A stretch of DNA of 26,072 nt from Gp6-AA40 sp046732795 (GCA_046732795.1 JBKPNV010000190.1:1-26072); one strand, 5' to 3'. Shown: positions 13,490 to 21,142, counted from the first letter of the stretch. Program-made: numbers and translations. Notes: generated from the letters alone by a model not told the origin.

Positions 13490-14794
13490 ATGTACCACCA
13501 CGTCAAGAAGCTGATGTACACAGTTCGAGTCGATGTCGCAGATCCGAAATTTGGAAACATGCTCCTCGAACAATTTGGCGGCGCGAATGGCGAACTCGCG
13601 GCTGCCATGCAGTACTCAGTGCAGGGATTGAATTGTGAAGACCCGGAGCGGAAAGATCTTTTGATGGATATCGGCACAGAGGAGTTGAGCCATCTGGAAA
13701 TCGTCGGCGCGCTGGCGCGACTCCACCTCAAGCCTCTGAAGTTCGATCGCGAACACGCCGAGGCTGATCCGCTCATCGCCATCGCAGGCGGCGGCGGGGT
13801 GAATCTGTTCAACTCACAAGGTAATCCGTGGACCGCTGATTATCTGAAGATCACTGGTGAGCTCGATGTCGATCTTCGCAGCAACATCGCCGCAGAAGCG
13901 AGAGCCAAAATCGTTTACGAGCGCCTGATCAACTTCACGACCGACGCCGGAACCAAAGACGCTCTCCAGTTCCTCATGACTCGCGAAATCACGCACATGA
14001 AGGCGTTCGCGGCGGCGCTCGAGAGCATGAGCAAGCCCCCGTTCATGATTGGCCGTATTCCTCCAACGTCCGGGCTCGTCGATCAGTTTTTCAACACGTC
14101 CACCGGCCGTGGCGAAGATGGAGAGATCGACGCGCGCGGACCGTGGAACGAGAATTTCGAGTTCGTGGAGGCGCCTGCCTTCCAGGAGATTGCGAACGCC
14201 GTCGGCGGCACTTCCGAGACGACAGGGGTCGACGACCGAACCACCAGCAGCGCGCTCGAACCTGACAGGATCGAGACCCTGCTCATCGCTCAGATGCGTG
14301 ACTTGCTGCACGCTGAAAATCAGCTGGTCAAAGCGCTGCCGATGATGGCGAAGGCGGCACGCGCAGACTCCCTGAGATTCGCAATCGAGCAACACCTCGA
14401 GGAGACGGAGGCGCAGGTCGAGCGCTTGAAAGAAGCCTTTGCACTCGTGGGCGACGACGCCACGGCGCAACCGTGCAGAGGCATGGCCGGATTGATCGAG
14501 GAAGGCGAGGAGGTTATCGCGGAAGGAGAGCAGCAAGACGACGTGTCTGCCGACCTCGCCTTGATCGCCGCCGCCCAGAAGGTGGAGCACTACGAGATCT
14601 CTGCGTATGGAACCGCTCGGACCATGGCGGGGCAGGCTGGATTGCCAGCTGTCGCCGAATTGCTGAACAGGTCGCTGGCCGAGGAGGAAGTAGCCGACAA
14701 TCTCTTGACTCAGCTCGCGCGCGAGTTGATGTCTGAGTCGAGAACAGGGACGACGAAACAACCGAAACACACGTCTTCGGACGTCACCAGGTAA
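13490..14794 (+). CDS. Manganese catalase fused to a DUF892 (YciE/YciF-type) ferritin-like domain
   Basis: This 434-residue protein has two four-helix-bundle domains. Residues 1-240 are a non-haem dimanganese catalase that disproportionates hydrogen peroxide. The metal ligands are in place: E35 (GANGELAA), E65 and H68 (EELSH), E136 (AAEARAK) and H169 (REITHMKAF). The usual C-terminal proline-rich strap follows (SKPPFMIGRIPPTSG, about 181-195). Residues 257-415 are a DUF892 domain (ETLLIAQMRDLLHAENQLVKAL, QHLEETEAQVERLKEAF, AQKVEHYEISAYGTARTMA, LAEEEVADNLL) with its own candidate carboxylate/His iron ligands. Most Mn catalases stop near residue 290. The ATG at 13490 follows GGAGG, so the N-terminus is firm. 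It is cytoplasmic. The fusion may couple peroxide removal with metal binding or storage. Confidence 0.92.
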   Translation: MYHHVKKLMYTVRVDVADPKFGNMLLEQFGGANGELAAAMQYSVQGLNCEDPERKDLLMDIGTEELSHLEIVGALARLHLKPLKFDREHAEADPLIAIAGGGGVNLFNSQGNPWTADYLKITGELDVDLRSNIAAEARAKIVYERLINFTTDAGTKDALQFLMTREITHMKAFAAALESMSKPPFMIGRIPPTSGLVDQFFNTSTGRGEDGEIDARGPWNENFEFVEAPAFQEIANAVGGTSETTGVDDRTTSSALEPDRIETLLIAQMRDLLHAENQLVKALPMMAKAARADSLRFAIEQHLEETEAQVERLKEAFALVGDDATAQPCRGMAGLIEEGEEVIAEGEQQDDVSADLALIAAAQKVEHYEISAYGTARTMAGQAGLPAVAELLNRSLAEEEVADNLLTQLARELMSESRTGTTKQPKHTSSDVTR

Positions 14795-14796
14795 GC

Positions 14797-14919
14797 ACGG
14801 GGAACACTTCCGCGAGCGGCCGCCGTATTCCGATTTCGCCGATACCGCGCACGGAGCGCCGTGTGAGGATCGGCGACGTCCGTGTCGAGGATGTCGATCT
14901 CAGGATCACGACCGCTCAC
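14797..14919 (-). pseudogene. C-terminal fragment of a second molybdenum hydroxylase large subunit
   Basis: On the minus strand from 14919 the frame reads GRDPEIDILDTDVADPHTALRA. A two-base deletion relative to paoC shifts it, and it continues RGIGEIGI. This parallels the paoC segment VPEIDIVYTDVADPKTPLGAHGIGEIGI (about residues 708-733), which includes the catalytic glutamate. Nucleotide similarity to 1865-1945 is obvious by eye. Everything N-terminal is missing and replaced by the 3' end of the discoidin-like gene, and the C-terminal tail is lost against the catalase gene. It is a remnant of a paralogous gene, not a direct copy, since many codons differ. Confidence 0.75.
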
Positions 14920-15383
14920 CGCAGCCGCAGCGCGGCCAACGAGGCCACGGCGGGTCGATGCGAAACATCAGGAGTCACGTGCAGGAGGACATCGGTCACG
15001 CCCATTAAGTCGACGGCATAGTGCTCCACCTCCCGAGTCGCACCGGCGGGGCTGAACGAAAACTGCTGCCGCACGATGGGTCGGAACGTCCGACCGCCAT
15101 CATCGGACCACTGCAACGCAAACTCTTGGAGGCGCTCTTGTTCTGTTTCCTCGAACTCGAGATGGATTGTCCTGAGAGCCTGAGGTTGATCGAAATGTAT
15201 CCGCAAGCTCTGCGCCCCCACATGTGCGGCGCGCCAGCCGCGGGTGGTCTCCTGCAGCAAGGCTCCCTCGATGGGCCACTCCGGGTCCTCGCTCGAGACT
15301 TCGATTTCCGCGTTCTCGTCGAGCGGCAGCCAGTCCGCGGAAAATTTCTCCGGATTCGTGCGCGTTCGTTTCCGCAGTGGCAT
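14916..15383 (-). CDS. Discoidin/F5-8C-like beta-sandwich protein, no signal peptide
   Basis: This 155-residue protein starts with a polar stretch (MPLRKRTRTNPEKFSADW), followed by a galactose-binding-like fold. The recognisable pieces are WPIEGALLQETTRGWRAA, LRTIHLEFEETEQERLQEFALQ, SDDGGRTFRPIVRQQFSFSP and a final strand VASLAALRLR. Such domains bind carbohydrate or protein ligands. There is no export signal and no catalytic domain, which is unusual because most discoidin domains are extracellular attachments. The ATG at 15383 leaves a 14-bp gap to the upstream gene, and in-frame GTG starts lie slightly upstream. It is the last gene of a minus-strand run with the secreted and DUF1003 proteins. 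Confidence 0.7.
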   Translation of the reverse strand: MPLRKRTRTNPEKFSADWLPLDENAEIEVSSEDPEWPIEGALLQETTRGWRAAHVGAQSLRIHFDQPQALRTIHLEFEETEQERLQEFALQWSDDGGRTFRPIVRQQFSFSPAGATREVEHYAVDLMGVTDVLLHVTPDVSHRPAVASLAALRLR

Positions 15384-15397
15384 GATGGTCGCCCCGC

Positions 15398-15874
15398 TCA
15401 CCGCTTCTGTGGCGGTCCACACTGCGCGGACACCATTTTGATGCTTTGGACCGCGATACGTTGTATCGCTGACGCGGTCGAATTTGGACGTGACCCGGCG
15501 GGATCGCGAGCCACCAACTGCCCTGCGATCTCTACTCGGTGGCCCTTGTGGTTGGCCAGTTCGGAGGCGAGACCCTGAAGTGAATAACTGGTCCGCTCTC
15601 CCGGTTCACGCTGAGCGCCGTCCACCACGGGTGTGGCGTCGAGCAGGATGTATGCGTTCACCGGTTCTGAGCTGTTCGCCTCGACGCCGGCCGTGTTTGG
15701 GGACGGCACGTTGCCGGTCCCCGTATCGTCGGTGAGAGAACCCGTTCGCGGCGCCTGCGCGATGCAGCCCGTCACTTTCACCATTCGGTCGCGGCCCGGT
15801 TGGTTCTGGACGGGGGCGGTTTGCGTGGCGAAAGTTGCAGCGGCGAAAATGACGATCAGCGCAACGGTGGCCAT
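15398..15874 (-). CDS. Secreted small protein of unknown function
   Basis: This 158-residue protein has a cleavable signal peptide (MATVALIVIFAAATFATQTA). Next comes a segment beginning VKVTGCIAQAP, a variable middle, and SYSLQGLASELANHKGHRVEIAGQLV. The pattern of a GC-containing first strand, then a YxLxG strand, then HxGHxVEITG strands is typical of small OB-fold-like exported proteins of Acidobacteria. No enzyme motif is visible. Start: the ATG at 15874 follows CGGAGGACAACGT, a strong ribosome-binding site. It sits 58 bp downstream of the DUF1003 gene and 14 bp before the discoidin-like gene, so the three are probably one transcript. Confidence 0.75.
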   Translation of the reverse strand: MATVALIVIFAAATFATQTAPVQNQPGRDRMVKVTGCIAQAPRTGSLTDDTGTGNVPSPNTAGVEANSSEPVNAYILLDATPVVDGAQREPGERTSYSLQGLASELANHKGHRVEIAGQLVARDPAGSRPNSTASAIQRIAVQSIKMVSAQCGPPQKR

Positions 15875-15932
15875 ACGTTGTCCTCCGGTTGAGACCGCTG
15901 CAACAACGGGACCATGGGCTGGTGGGAACCCT

Positions 15933-16493
15933 TCATTCTTTCGGCAGTTCTTCCTCCAGCTTCTCTACCACGTGGTAAACGTTGGTCTCCTGCATCAAAT
16001 CCTCGACTTGTCGCTGATGCTCCGATTCGGGCGGGATCCCTGCGTGCTCGCATAATCGGCCCAGCAGTCGGAGGACCATTGTGAGTTCCTGCTCCGTCAG
16101 CATACTTACTTGAAGTCCCAGGTGATCTCGGCGCTCGGTGTGGAGCATCATGCGGTTCTGCGTGATCAGCACGAACGCGACGAGAAAAACACCCTCGAGC
16201 GACACGAACATCGTCATCAGACCGAACGGGTAAGGATCGAACCGGAACGCTTCGGGCGCCTTGAGGTTCCAGATCGCCCATCCTGCGAACAGGGCCGCGT
16301 GAAGCAGCACGAATCGCAGGCTGCCCACAAAGTCTGTAATGGCCTTACTGATCCGCTCCGACGCGGTGAGGTCGCGTCTGGCACTCGCTTCCAGTTCGGA
16401 GATGCGGTGAATGTTCTCGACCACCGCTTTGGGAGTTACGGTCTCATCCTGAGGCACCGCGTTCTCCTGAGTCGGTTGATTGGGGTTGGTCAT
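15933..16493 (-). CDS. DUF1003 membrane protein
   Basis: This 186-residue protein belongs to DUF1003. It has a soluble N-terminus with a helix (VVENIHRISELEASARRDL). Two membrane segments follow: RFVLLHAALFAGWAIWNL, preceded by ISKAITDFVGS, and PFGLMTMFVSLEGVFLVAFVLIT, followed by the conserved QNRM. The helical cytoplasmic tail ends in an acidic KLEEELPKE. The ATG at 16493 is preceded by GAGGG. It is an inner-membrane protein of unknown role, sometimes annotated as a cyclic-nucleotide-binding protein without good evidence. It is part of a minus-strand group with secreted and discoidin-like genes downstream. Confidence 0.87.
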   Translation of the reverse strand: MTNPNQPTQENAVPQDETVTPKAVVENIHRISELEASARRDLTASERISKAITDFVGSLRFVLLHAALFAGWAIWNLKAPEAFRFDPYPFGLMTMFVSLEGVFLVAFVLITQNRMMLHTERRDHLGLQVSMLTEQELTMVLRLLGRLCEHAGIPPESEHQRQVEDLMQETNVYHVVEKLEEELPKE

Positions 16494-16621
16494 GCTGATC
16501 CCTCGAGGGGTCCATACCCAAGCAACTCTCATGCACCGTTGATGGTCTACCAACTCGGCAGTGCGTCTTGAGCACTGCCTTGGTACCACCTTGTCGATCG
16601 CGACACCTCGTCATCAGAAAT

Positions 16622-16804
16622 TCATTGATCCCTGCGGGCAGCGACGATTCTTTGGGTAATCGACGCGTCCAGTTTCTCGACTTCCTCCCATGCCGCGAGG
16701 ATATCGAACTCTTTACTGAGTTCGGCGCGTTCAACAATGCCGCGGCGCAGGTTGTCTGATTTTTTTATATCCTCGACCAGTTGAGCTCGTTCGTCAGATG
16801 TCAT
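16622..16804 (-). CDS. Small charged hypothetical protein
   Basis: This 60-residue acidic/basic helical protein (MTSDERAQLVEDIKKSDNL, then EVEKLDASITQRIVAARRDQ) matched no family that I recognise. Codon choice is like its neighbours except for an AT-rich patch around 16758-16770. No obvious ribosome-binding site precedes the ATG at 16804, so the call rests on the open frame, the orderly heptad-like composition and its place in a minus-strand gene run. It ends about 128 bp before the DUF1003 start. Confidence 0.55.
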   Translation of the reverse strand: MTSDERAQLVEDIKKSDNLRRGIVERAELSKEFDILAAWEEVEKLDASITQRIVAARRDQ

Positions 16805-16890
16805 TCAGTGATTATGCACATCGTTGCCAGCCCGCGCGGCAGATCGTCGAACCCCACCCGCATCGAGCGCTGCTTCCCGAGCCACGCCTG

Positions 16891-17337
16891 CTAGGCGCGT
16901 CCACGGCGCCGGTTCGTCTTCGCCATCGTCTTCGCAGCTCGCACCTTGGCTGCCTGGCTGTTTGCGACCTTCGCCGCCGCGCCGGCGGCCGGTGGCTTAC
17001 GATGCTTCTTTCCCGGCGCATCGACCGCGCCGCCACTCCGCCCTTTACTTTGTCGGCGCGCCGCGACGGCCGCTCGCTGCTCCGTGGCATTCGTCGCGCC
17101 ATTCCTGAGTTGTTCGAGCAGCTGCGACGCGCCATCTCGCACATTGGCAATCTGCTTGCTCAGCGTATCGCCGTCCATCCAACCCTCGGCCTTCGCGTGA
17201 ATGGTCCCGGCCATCCATCCGAGCTGCTCGGCAAACGTCGCCAGGCGCTGCTCGATGGGGTTGGAGGCCGATTCCGTTCTGGAGGTAGCCGTCGTGCGAC
17301 TCTTCGTCTGTTTCGTTCTGTTGTCACGTTTTGCCAT
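16891..17337 (-). CDS. Histone-H1-like basic protein with helical N-terminal domain
   Basis: This 148-residue protein starts with a basic head (MAKRDNRTKQTKSRTT). A short helical domain follows (about 28-85, e.g. IEQRLATFAEQLGWMAG and NVRDGASQLLEQLRNG). The C-terminal tail is rich in Lys, Ala and Arg (KKHRKPPAAGAAAKVANSQ, then KTMAKTNRRRGRA), like bacterial histone-H1 homologues that coat DNA. The ATG at 17337 follows GGAG with five-base spacing; the open frame further upstream lacks such a site. Nucleoid compaction under stress is a reasonable guess from composition, but nothing proves DNA binding. It is divergent from the secreted protein gene at 17520. Confidence 0.72.
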   Translation of the reverse strand: MAKRDNRTKQTKSRTTATSRTESASNPIEQRLATFAEQLGWMAGTIHAKAEGWMDGDTLSKQIANVRDGASQLLEQLRNGATNATEQRAAVAARRQSKGRSGGAVDAPGKKHRKPPAAGAAAKVANSQAAKVRAAKTMAKTNRRRGRA

Positions 17338-17519
17338 GTGAGCTCCATTCTGCGGGCCAGTCTCCACGCGAGTGTACCGTGCGCTGGCAGGAAACGACGG
17401 AGGAGCTCGCTGATTGCCTGTCTGTCTGGTTCAGCTTCGTTCCGGCACCTTACCTGTAAACTTCAGAGATGGGCGTGATTTCTCCTGGCGAATTCTGCGC
17501 GCGCGCTATCCGCCGGCAT

Positions 17520-18029
17520 ATGCGAAGCGTTTGCGCCCTCATCGCACTCACGCTGTGGGCTGCGTGCGCGATCACGACTCATGCTCAAACACGTGCGTCG
17601 GAACCGCGGGTAGCGGACGCGGCAGTCACAGAGGTGGATCCGGTGATCGGCACGTGGGAGCTCGACATCGCGGCATCGACGTTCGCACCTGGCCCGCCAC
17701 CGAAATCCGAGATCCGTTTGTACGAGCCCGAGCACGAAGGCATCAAGGCGACCGTCGCCACGACCTATGCCGATGGACGCAGGATCATCTTCGAGTACAT
17801 CACGAGCTACAACGACGTTATCGCAGCGGTCACCGGCTCAGAGACGAGTGATGCTATTCGGATGAGAAAAGTCGATGCCTTCACAGCGGAAGCGGAACTG
17901 TCGCTCGCCGGACGCATTGTCGGCGGGACTCGCCGCGTCATCTCTCAGGACGGGCAGACCATGACCATCGAGTTGCACCGCAATGCGCCTGTCGTAGTAA
18001 ACAACGTGACGGTATATCGGCGCCGCTGA
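17520..18029 (+). CDS. Secreted beta-rich protein of unknown function
   Basis: This 169-residue exported protein has a signal peptide MRSVCALIALTLWAACAITTHA. After cleavage comes a lipocalin-like pattern: DPVIGTWELDIAASTFAPGP, then alternating strands (EIRLYEPEHEGIKATVATTY, GRRIIFEYITSYNDVI, TMTIELHRNAPVVVNN). The GTW-LD-A-S-F-PGPPPKS signature recurs in small secreted acidobacterial proteins of unknown role. The ATG at 17520 gives the cleanest signal peptide; an in-frame ATG at 17469 is possible. It converges with the SRPBCC gene, leaving a 10-bp gap. Confidence 0.75.
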   Translation: MRSVCALIALTLWAACAITTHAQTRASEPRVADAAVTEVDPVIGTWELDIAASTFAPGPPPKSEIRLYEPEHEGIKATVATTYADGRRIIFEYITSYNDVIAAVTGSETSDAIRMRKVDAFTAEAELSLAGRIVGGTRRVISQDGQTMTIELHRNAPVVVNNVTVYRRR

Positions 18030-18039
18030 AAGCTGCGCC

Positions 18040-18627
18040 TCACGAGTCTTCCCTCGCAGTCGTGTGACGGCGCGGCAGACCCTCATCCCAGGCGACGAAC
18101 CGGCGCTGCGTGTCGCGACCCGGTTCCCGAAAGATCTGACGCAGCACCTCGTACCGGTAGGCGAAGATGCGCCGGAGATCACGGCGTACGAGCGCGCCGC
18201 TGATCCAGGCGACCCGAGGCGCGTAGTCCACGTGGTCGACGACGCGCGTCCCGCCGCGGACGATTTCAAACCGGTGCTCGTGCCGCCACCAGCGATACGG
18301 CCCAACGAGCTGCCGATCGACAAAGCACACGCCGGGATCCCACACATCGATCCGAGAGAGCCAGGGCATTGGCACGCCGTAGAGACTGACCCGATAGGCG
18401 ATCTCCAACCCGGCCCGCATCTCAACCGGCATGCGCGTCAGAATCGAGAAGTGCAGCCATGGCGGTGTGATGCGCTGCAGATTGGCTGCATCTGCAAAGA
18501 AGGCGAACGTGTCGGTGAGCGACGTAGGAACAATGATTTCGCAATAAAGCCTTTCAACTCTGCGCGGCGGGCCCGCATCCGCCGCGAGCAGCTGCGAGAA
18601 ACTGCTGATGCGTCGAGAGAGACTCAT
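18040..18627 (-). CDS. SRPBCC-family protein
   Basis: This 195-residue protein has the START-like helix-grip fold. The family pattern is plain: PTSLTDTFAFFADAANLQRI, TPPWLHFSILTRMPVEMRAG, IAYRVSLYGVPMPWLSRID, then WWRHEHRFEIVRGGTRVVDH and RRDLRRIFAYRYEVL. Such proteins bind hydrophobic ligands in a deep pocket, and this subgroup also occurs fused to or beside nucleotide-sugar epimerase-like proteins. The fold suggests lipid or polyketide binding; the ligand is unknown. The ATG at 18627 is preceded by AGGA about nine bases upstream. It is divergent from the small basic protein gene at 18717. Confidence 0.85.
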   Translation of the reverse strand: MSLSRRISSFSQLLAADAGPPRRVERLYCEIIVPTSLTDTFAFFADAANLQRITPPWLHFSILTRMPVEMRAGLEIAYRVSLYGVPMPWLSRIDVWDPGVCFVDRQLVGPYRWWRHEHRFEIVRGGTRVVDHVDYAPRVAWISGALVRRDLRRIFAYRYEVLRQIFREPGRDTQRRFVAWDEGLPRRHTTAREDS

Positions 18628-18716
18628 TGTCGCGCGTCCTGTTTTCCGGACATGAATTTAACGAGTTTTCGCACGGCAGGGCCATGGCGCCCAACATGAA
18701 TAGACCAGAGTTTGTT

Positions 18717-18941
18717 ATGACGTCGCGCTCCGATCAACGTCTGCCGTGGAAGCGTAAGAATCCCGCGAAGCGCAGCAGCGGACTCTCCTCTGAGCAGAAG
18801 AGCGAGGCACGAGCGCGGGCCCATGCAGCAGGCCGCGAGTACCCAAATCTCGTGGACAACATGGCGGTCGCGCGGAAAAGAAAACCGTCGACCGGCCGCG
18901 GAACGCGCGGAACGCACCAGGGAGGTAAGGATGAAAGCTGA
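18717..18941 (+). CDS. Small basic conserved protein (LVDNMA motif)
   Basis: This 74-residue, Lys/Arg-rich protein contains the pattern LSSEQKSEARARAHAAGREY followed by PNLVDNMAVARKRK. Small proteins of this kind (LTPxxKAxAKxxAxxAGRPYPNLVDN) are widespread in soil bacteria and have no assigned function. The start is uncertain: ATG at 18717 (MTSRSDQRLPWKRKNP) is favoured over in-frame ATGs at 18696, 18684 and 18627 because the family begins with a PWKxKNP segment. Its 3' end overlaps the start of the stress flavoprotein gene by 11 bp, so the two are cotranscribed. Confidence 0.68.
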   Translation: MTSRSDQRLPWKRKNPAKRSSGLSSEQKSEARARAHAAGREYPNLVDNMAVARKRKPSTGRGTRGTHQGGKDES

Positions 18942-19434
18942 ACTCGAGAAACTGTACGAACACATCGATGACATCGAGATCGCCATGATGACGACGCGGC
19001 GGCCGGACGGCCATCTTCAGTCGCGCGCGATGGCCACGCAGAAACGCGCGGAAGGCGCTGATCTATGGTTCGTCACGTTGGAAGGCGGGCAAAAGCTGCG
19101 TGACATCGCGGGGGACCCGCACATCAACCTGTCGTACTACAAGGACCGCACTCGGGAGTGGTTGTCGGTGTCGGGCATCGCCAGCGTCACGCGTGACCGG
19201 CAGAAAATACACGAGCTTTATGCCCCAGACTGGAAGGCATGGTTCCCCAAGGAAGATGATCCGCGGCACGGGACCGCAGACGATCCCCGTATGGTGCTCA
19301 TCGCCGTCGACGTGCACGCGGCGGCGTTCCTCGAAGTCAACAAGCCGCAGCCCATCGTGTTGTACGAAGTCGTAAAAGGGTTTCTGACAGGTTCAACACC
19401 GGACATCGGCGAAATGCACCACATAGACAAGTAG
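18931..19434 (+). CDS. Pyridoxamine 5'-phosphate oxidase-like general stress protein
   Basis: This 167-residue, split-barrel flavin-binding-fold protein is of the general-stress-protein-26 type (Pyrid_ox_like). Signature parts are IDDIEIAMMTTRRPDGHLQS, RAMATQKRAEGADLWFVTLE, INLSYYKDRTREWLSVSGIA and KIHELYAPDWKAWFPKEDD. Such proteins bind FMN, FAD or F420, and are not true PNPOx enzymes. The ATG at 18931 follows GGAGGTAAGG, so the start is firm. It overlaps the small basic protein gene by 11 bp and ends 42 bp before the convergent DUF4126 gene. Confidence 0.9.
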   Translation: MKAELEKLYEHIDDIEIAMMTTRRPDGHLQSRAMATQKRAEGADLWFVTLEGGQKLRDIAGDPHINLSYYKDRTREWLSVSGIASVTRDRQKIHELYAPDWKAWFPKEDDPRHGTADDPRMVLIAVDVHAAAFLEVNKPQPIVLYEVVKGFLTGSTPDIGEMHHIDK

Positions 19435-19476
19435 GGAGGATCGCGATAGGTCCGGCACGCCCCGCGCGTGGCACCG

Positions 19477-19887
19477 TTACGTGTGAGCACGATAACGCGA
19501 GGCGAGGGCGATGACCAGGCCGTCTTCGATCAGACCACCGGGCACGCCCGACGGCAGCCGTTTGCGCACGTGATAGGCGACATGAGCGGCGACGACGGCT
19601 GTCGCCGCGCCGAGCACGCCGCCGAGCAGGACGTTGTCGTCGTGCTGGCCTGCGATAAGCGCGCCGACGCTTCCGCCGATGATGGCGCGCGCTGCAAGCG
19701 GTAGCGGATCGATACGGGCGCCAATCCAAGGCGTCTTGTCCGCAATCATCTCGGTCGCCGCCGCAAGCGCCATGGCCGGCCGTCCGACACCCCGCTGCGC
19801 GGACGCGAGGGTGGCGAGGCCCGCCAGGCTGCGCATCCCGGTCAACGCCCCGAGTGCCACGATTCTTTTCAGTGTGTGGGTATTCAT
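19477..19887 (-). CDS. DUF4126 membrane protein
   Basis: This 136-residue hydrophobic protein has about three to four membrane segments and the DUF4126 opening pattern (LKRIVALGALTGMRSLAGLA). Glycine-rich helices follow (AARAIIGGSVGALIAGQ and LLGGVLGAATAVVAAHVAYH). It ends EDGLVIALASRYRAHT, as in the family. Start: the ATG at 19887 overlaps the upstream DUF1990 stop by ATGA; an ATG at 19896 is too close to the ribosome-binding site. It is third in a DUF1990-DUF1990-DUF4126 operon. The function of the family is unknown. Confidence 0.8.
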   Translation of the reverse strand: MNTHTLKRIVALGALTGMRSLAGLATLASAQRGVGRPAMALAAATEMIADKTPWIGARIDPLPLAARAIIGGSVGALIAGQHDDNVLLGGVLGAATAVVAAHVAYHVRKRLPSGVPGGLIEDGLVIALASRYRAHT

Positions 19888-20570
19888 GTGAACCATCCCC
19901 GCTTCGAGTGATACGTGAACGTGACGTCTACTCCCTGATGGGTGAGCCCCGTCCGGTCGCGCCGCGGCCGCTGTGTCGAGCCATAGTGAGCCAGCAGCGA
20001 GAGCCGATTGTGCGCTTGCCGGTGCCATTTCCGCTGGTAGAATCCCGCCAGCGCGCTAAATCCGAGTCGGCTCCACCAGTTCGGCAACTGGCCGGTCCGC
20101 CAGCGTGCTTCGACGCGAAAGCGGATTTCCCCACGGTCGTTCTTCGTGAGTAGGAACCATTCCACGCCGCGCTCGATGTGTCCTTCGAGGGTGTCGTACC
20201 GGAACCCGAACACCCGCGGCTCCTCGCGGACCCGATTCACGACGACGGGACACAGGTAGTGCAGCCCGAGCACGTGAATCTCCAGAAGCATGCGGCGTCC
20301 GAGCAACGGTTCTGTCGGATCGAAATGCGCGAGGACGAGGGCGGGGTCAGAAAATTGATAGTTGGCAAGCGCGACGCGCGCGCGTGTGAAGCGATGCTCA
20401 CCCTCGGCCTCGCTCGCGATCACTGCCTCGGAATGATAGTGGTGCCAACCCTGGTCGCCGGTCATTTCTTCTTCGCTCGCCCCGACGTTGAGCCTGGCGG
20501 TTCTCGCTCTCTCGAGTCGAACCTTCACAGCCGCGGCCGGCCAGCTGCTCCACAGGCGCCACTCCGCCAT
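19884..20570 (-). CDS. DUF1990 family protein (second copy)
   Basis: This 228-residue protein of the START-like DUF1990 family is recognised by the block YQFSDPALVLAHFDPTEPLL, GRRMLLEIHVLGLHYLCPVV and GFRYDTLEGHIERGVEWFLL. Then comes IRFRVEARWRTGQLPNWWSR, and WHRQAHNRLSLLAHYG. The fold suggests binding of a hydrophobic molecule; no catalytic site is known. The ATG at 20570 overlaps the upstream stop by one base (TGATG), indicating coupling. The C-terminus carries an extra tail (STQRPRRDRTGLTHQGVDVT) beyond the usual family end. It lies between another DUF1990 gene and DUF4126. Confidence 0.88.
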   Translation of the reverse strand: MAEWRLWSSWPAAAVKVRLERARTARLNVGASEEEMTGDQGWHHYHSEAVIASEAEGEHRFTRARVALANYQFSDPALVLAHFDPTEPLLGRRMLLEIHVLGLHYLCPVVVNRVREEPRVFGFRYDTLEGHIERGVEWFLLTKNDRGEIRFRVEARWRTGQLPNWWSRLGFSALAGFYQRKWHRQAHNRLSLLAHYGSTQRPRRDRTGLTHQGVDVTFTYHSKRGWFT

Positions 20571-21142
20571 CAGTCACCCACCGCGAGGAATGTGGGCGAC
20601 ACGAGTGGATGATCGTCCTCAGGCAACTCCTCGACTTCGGTCGTCTCGGCGCGAATGGCGTCACGGATGGAAGCACCCACCGCAGCCGCGGTGTTGTTGA
20701 TGAAGTCCGTCCACGTGTTCGTCTGCATCGCATCGCCGATGGCCAGAAAACCCACGCGTGTCGACGCGGACGCGGAGCGAGCACGACTGCGGATGTGGAA
20801 GATGAGATCGCCAGCTGCATTGCGGTAGGCACCGAACGTGATCCGGCCGGCCTCGGGGTGACCCTTAAGCGTGCCGAGAGTGATGCTTTGGGGATCCTCA
20901 TGAAGGACGCGAACACGGCACGACTGCGCTGGCTTGATTCGTATATCCAACTCCGCGTTTTTTTCCAGACCTGCCGGTGCCAGGAAGCTCACCAGCGCAG
21001 CAGGCGGGAGTTCGCAGAAATGCGACTTGACATATGTCATGACCGCGGATGGCTTCAACGCACATCCGCCGAGCACGGCCCAATAGTCGCGTTGCAGCAG
21101 GGGCCCGGAGCCGCGTGTCGCGGGGATAAGATCGTCGTTCAC
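20570..21142 (-). CDS. DUF1990-type protein (first copy)
   Basis: This 190-residue protein shares fold and family with the next gene but represents a different subgroup. It has QRDYWAVLGGCALKPSAVM, HFCELPPAALVSFLAPAGLE, SCRVRVLHEDPQSITLGTLK, GHPEAGRITFGAYRNAAGDL, RSRARSASASTRVGFLAIGD and AMQTNTWTDFINNTAAAVGA. The tail is acidic. The start is not settled: GTG at 21142 gives the usual length but has no good ribosome-binding site. The frame is open to 21268, and that stretch overlaps the divergent gene at 21191. It heads the coupled operon. Confidence 0.82.
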   Translation of the reverse strand: MNDDLIPATRGSGPLLQRDYWAVLGGCALKPSAVMTYVKSHFCELPPAALVSFLAPAGLEKNAELDIRIKPAQSCRVRVLHEDPQSITLGTLKGHPEAGRITFGAYRNAAGDLIFHIRSRARSASASTRVGFLAIGDAMQTNTWTDFINNTAAAVGASIRDAIRAETTEVEELPEDDHPLVSPTFLAVGD

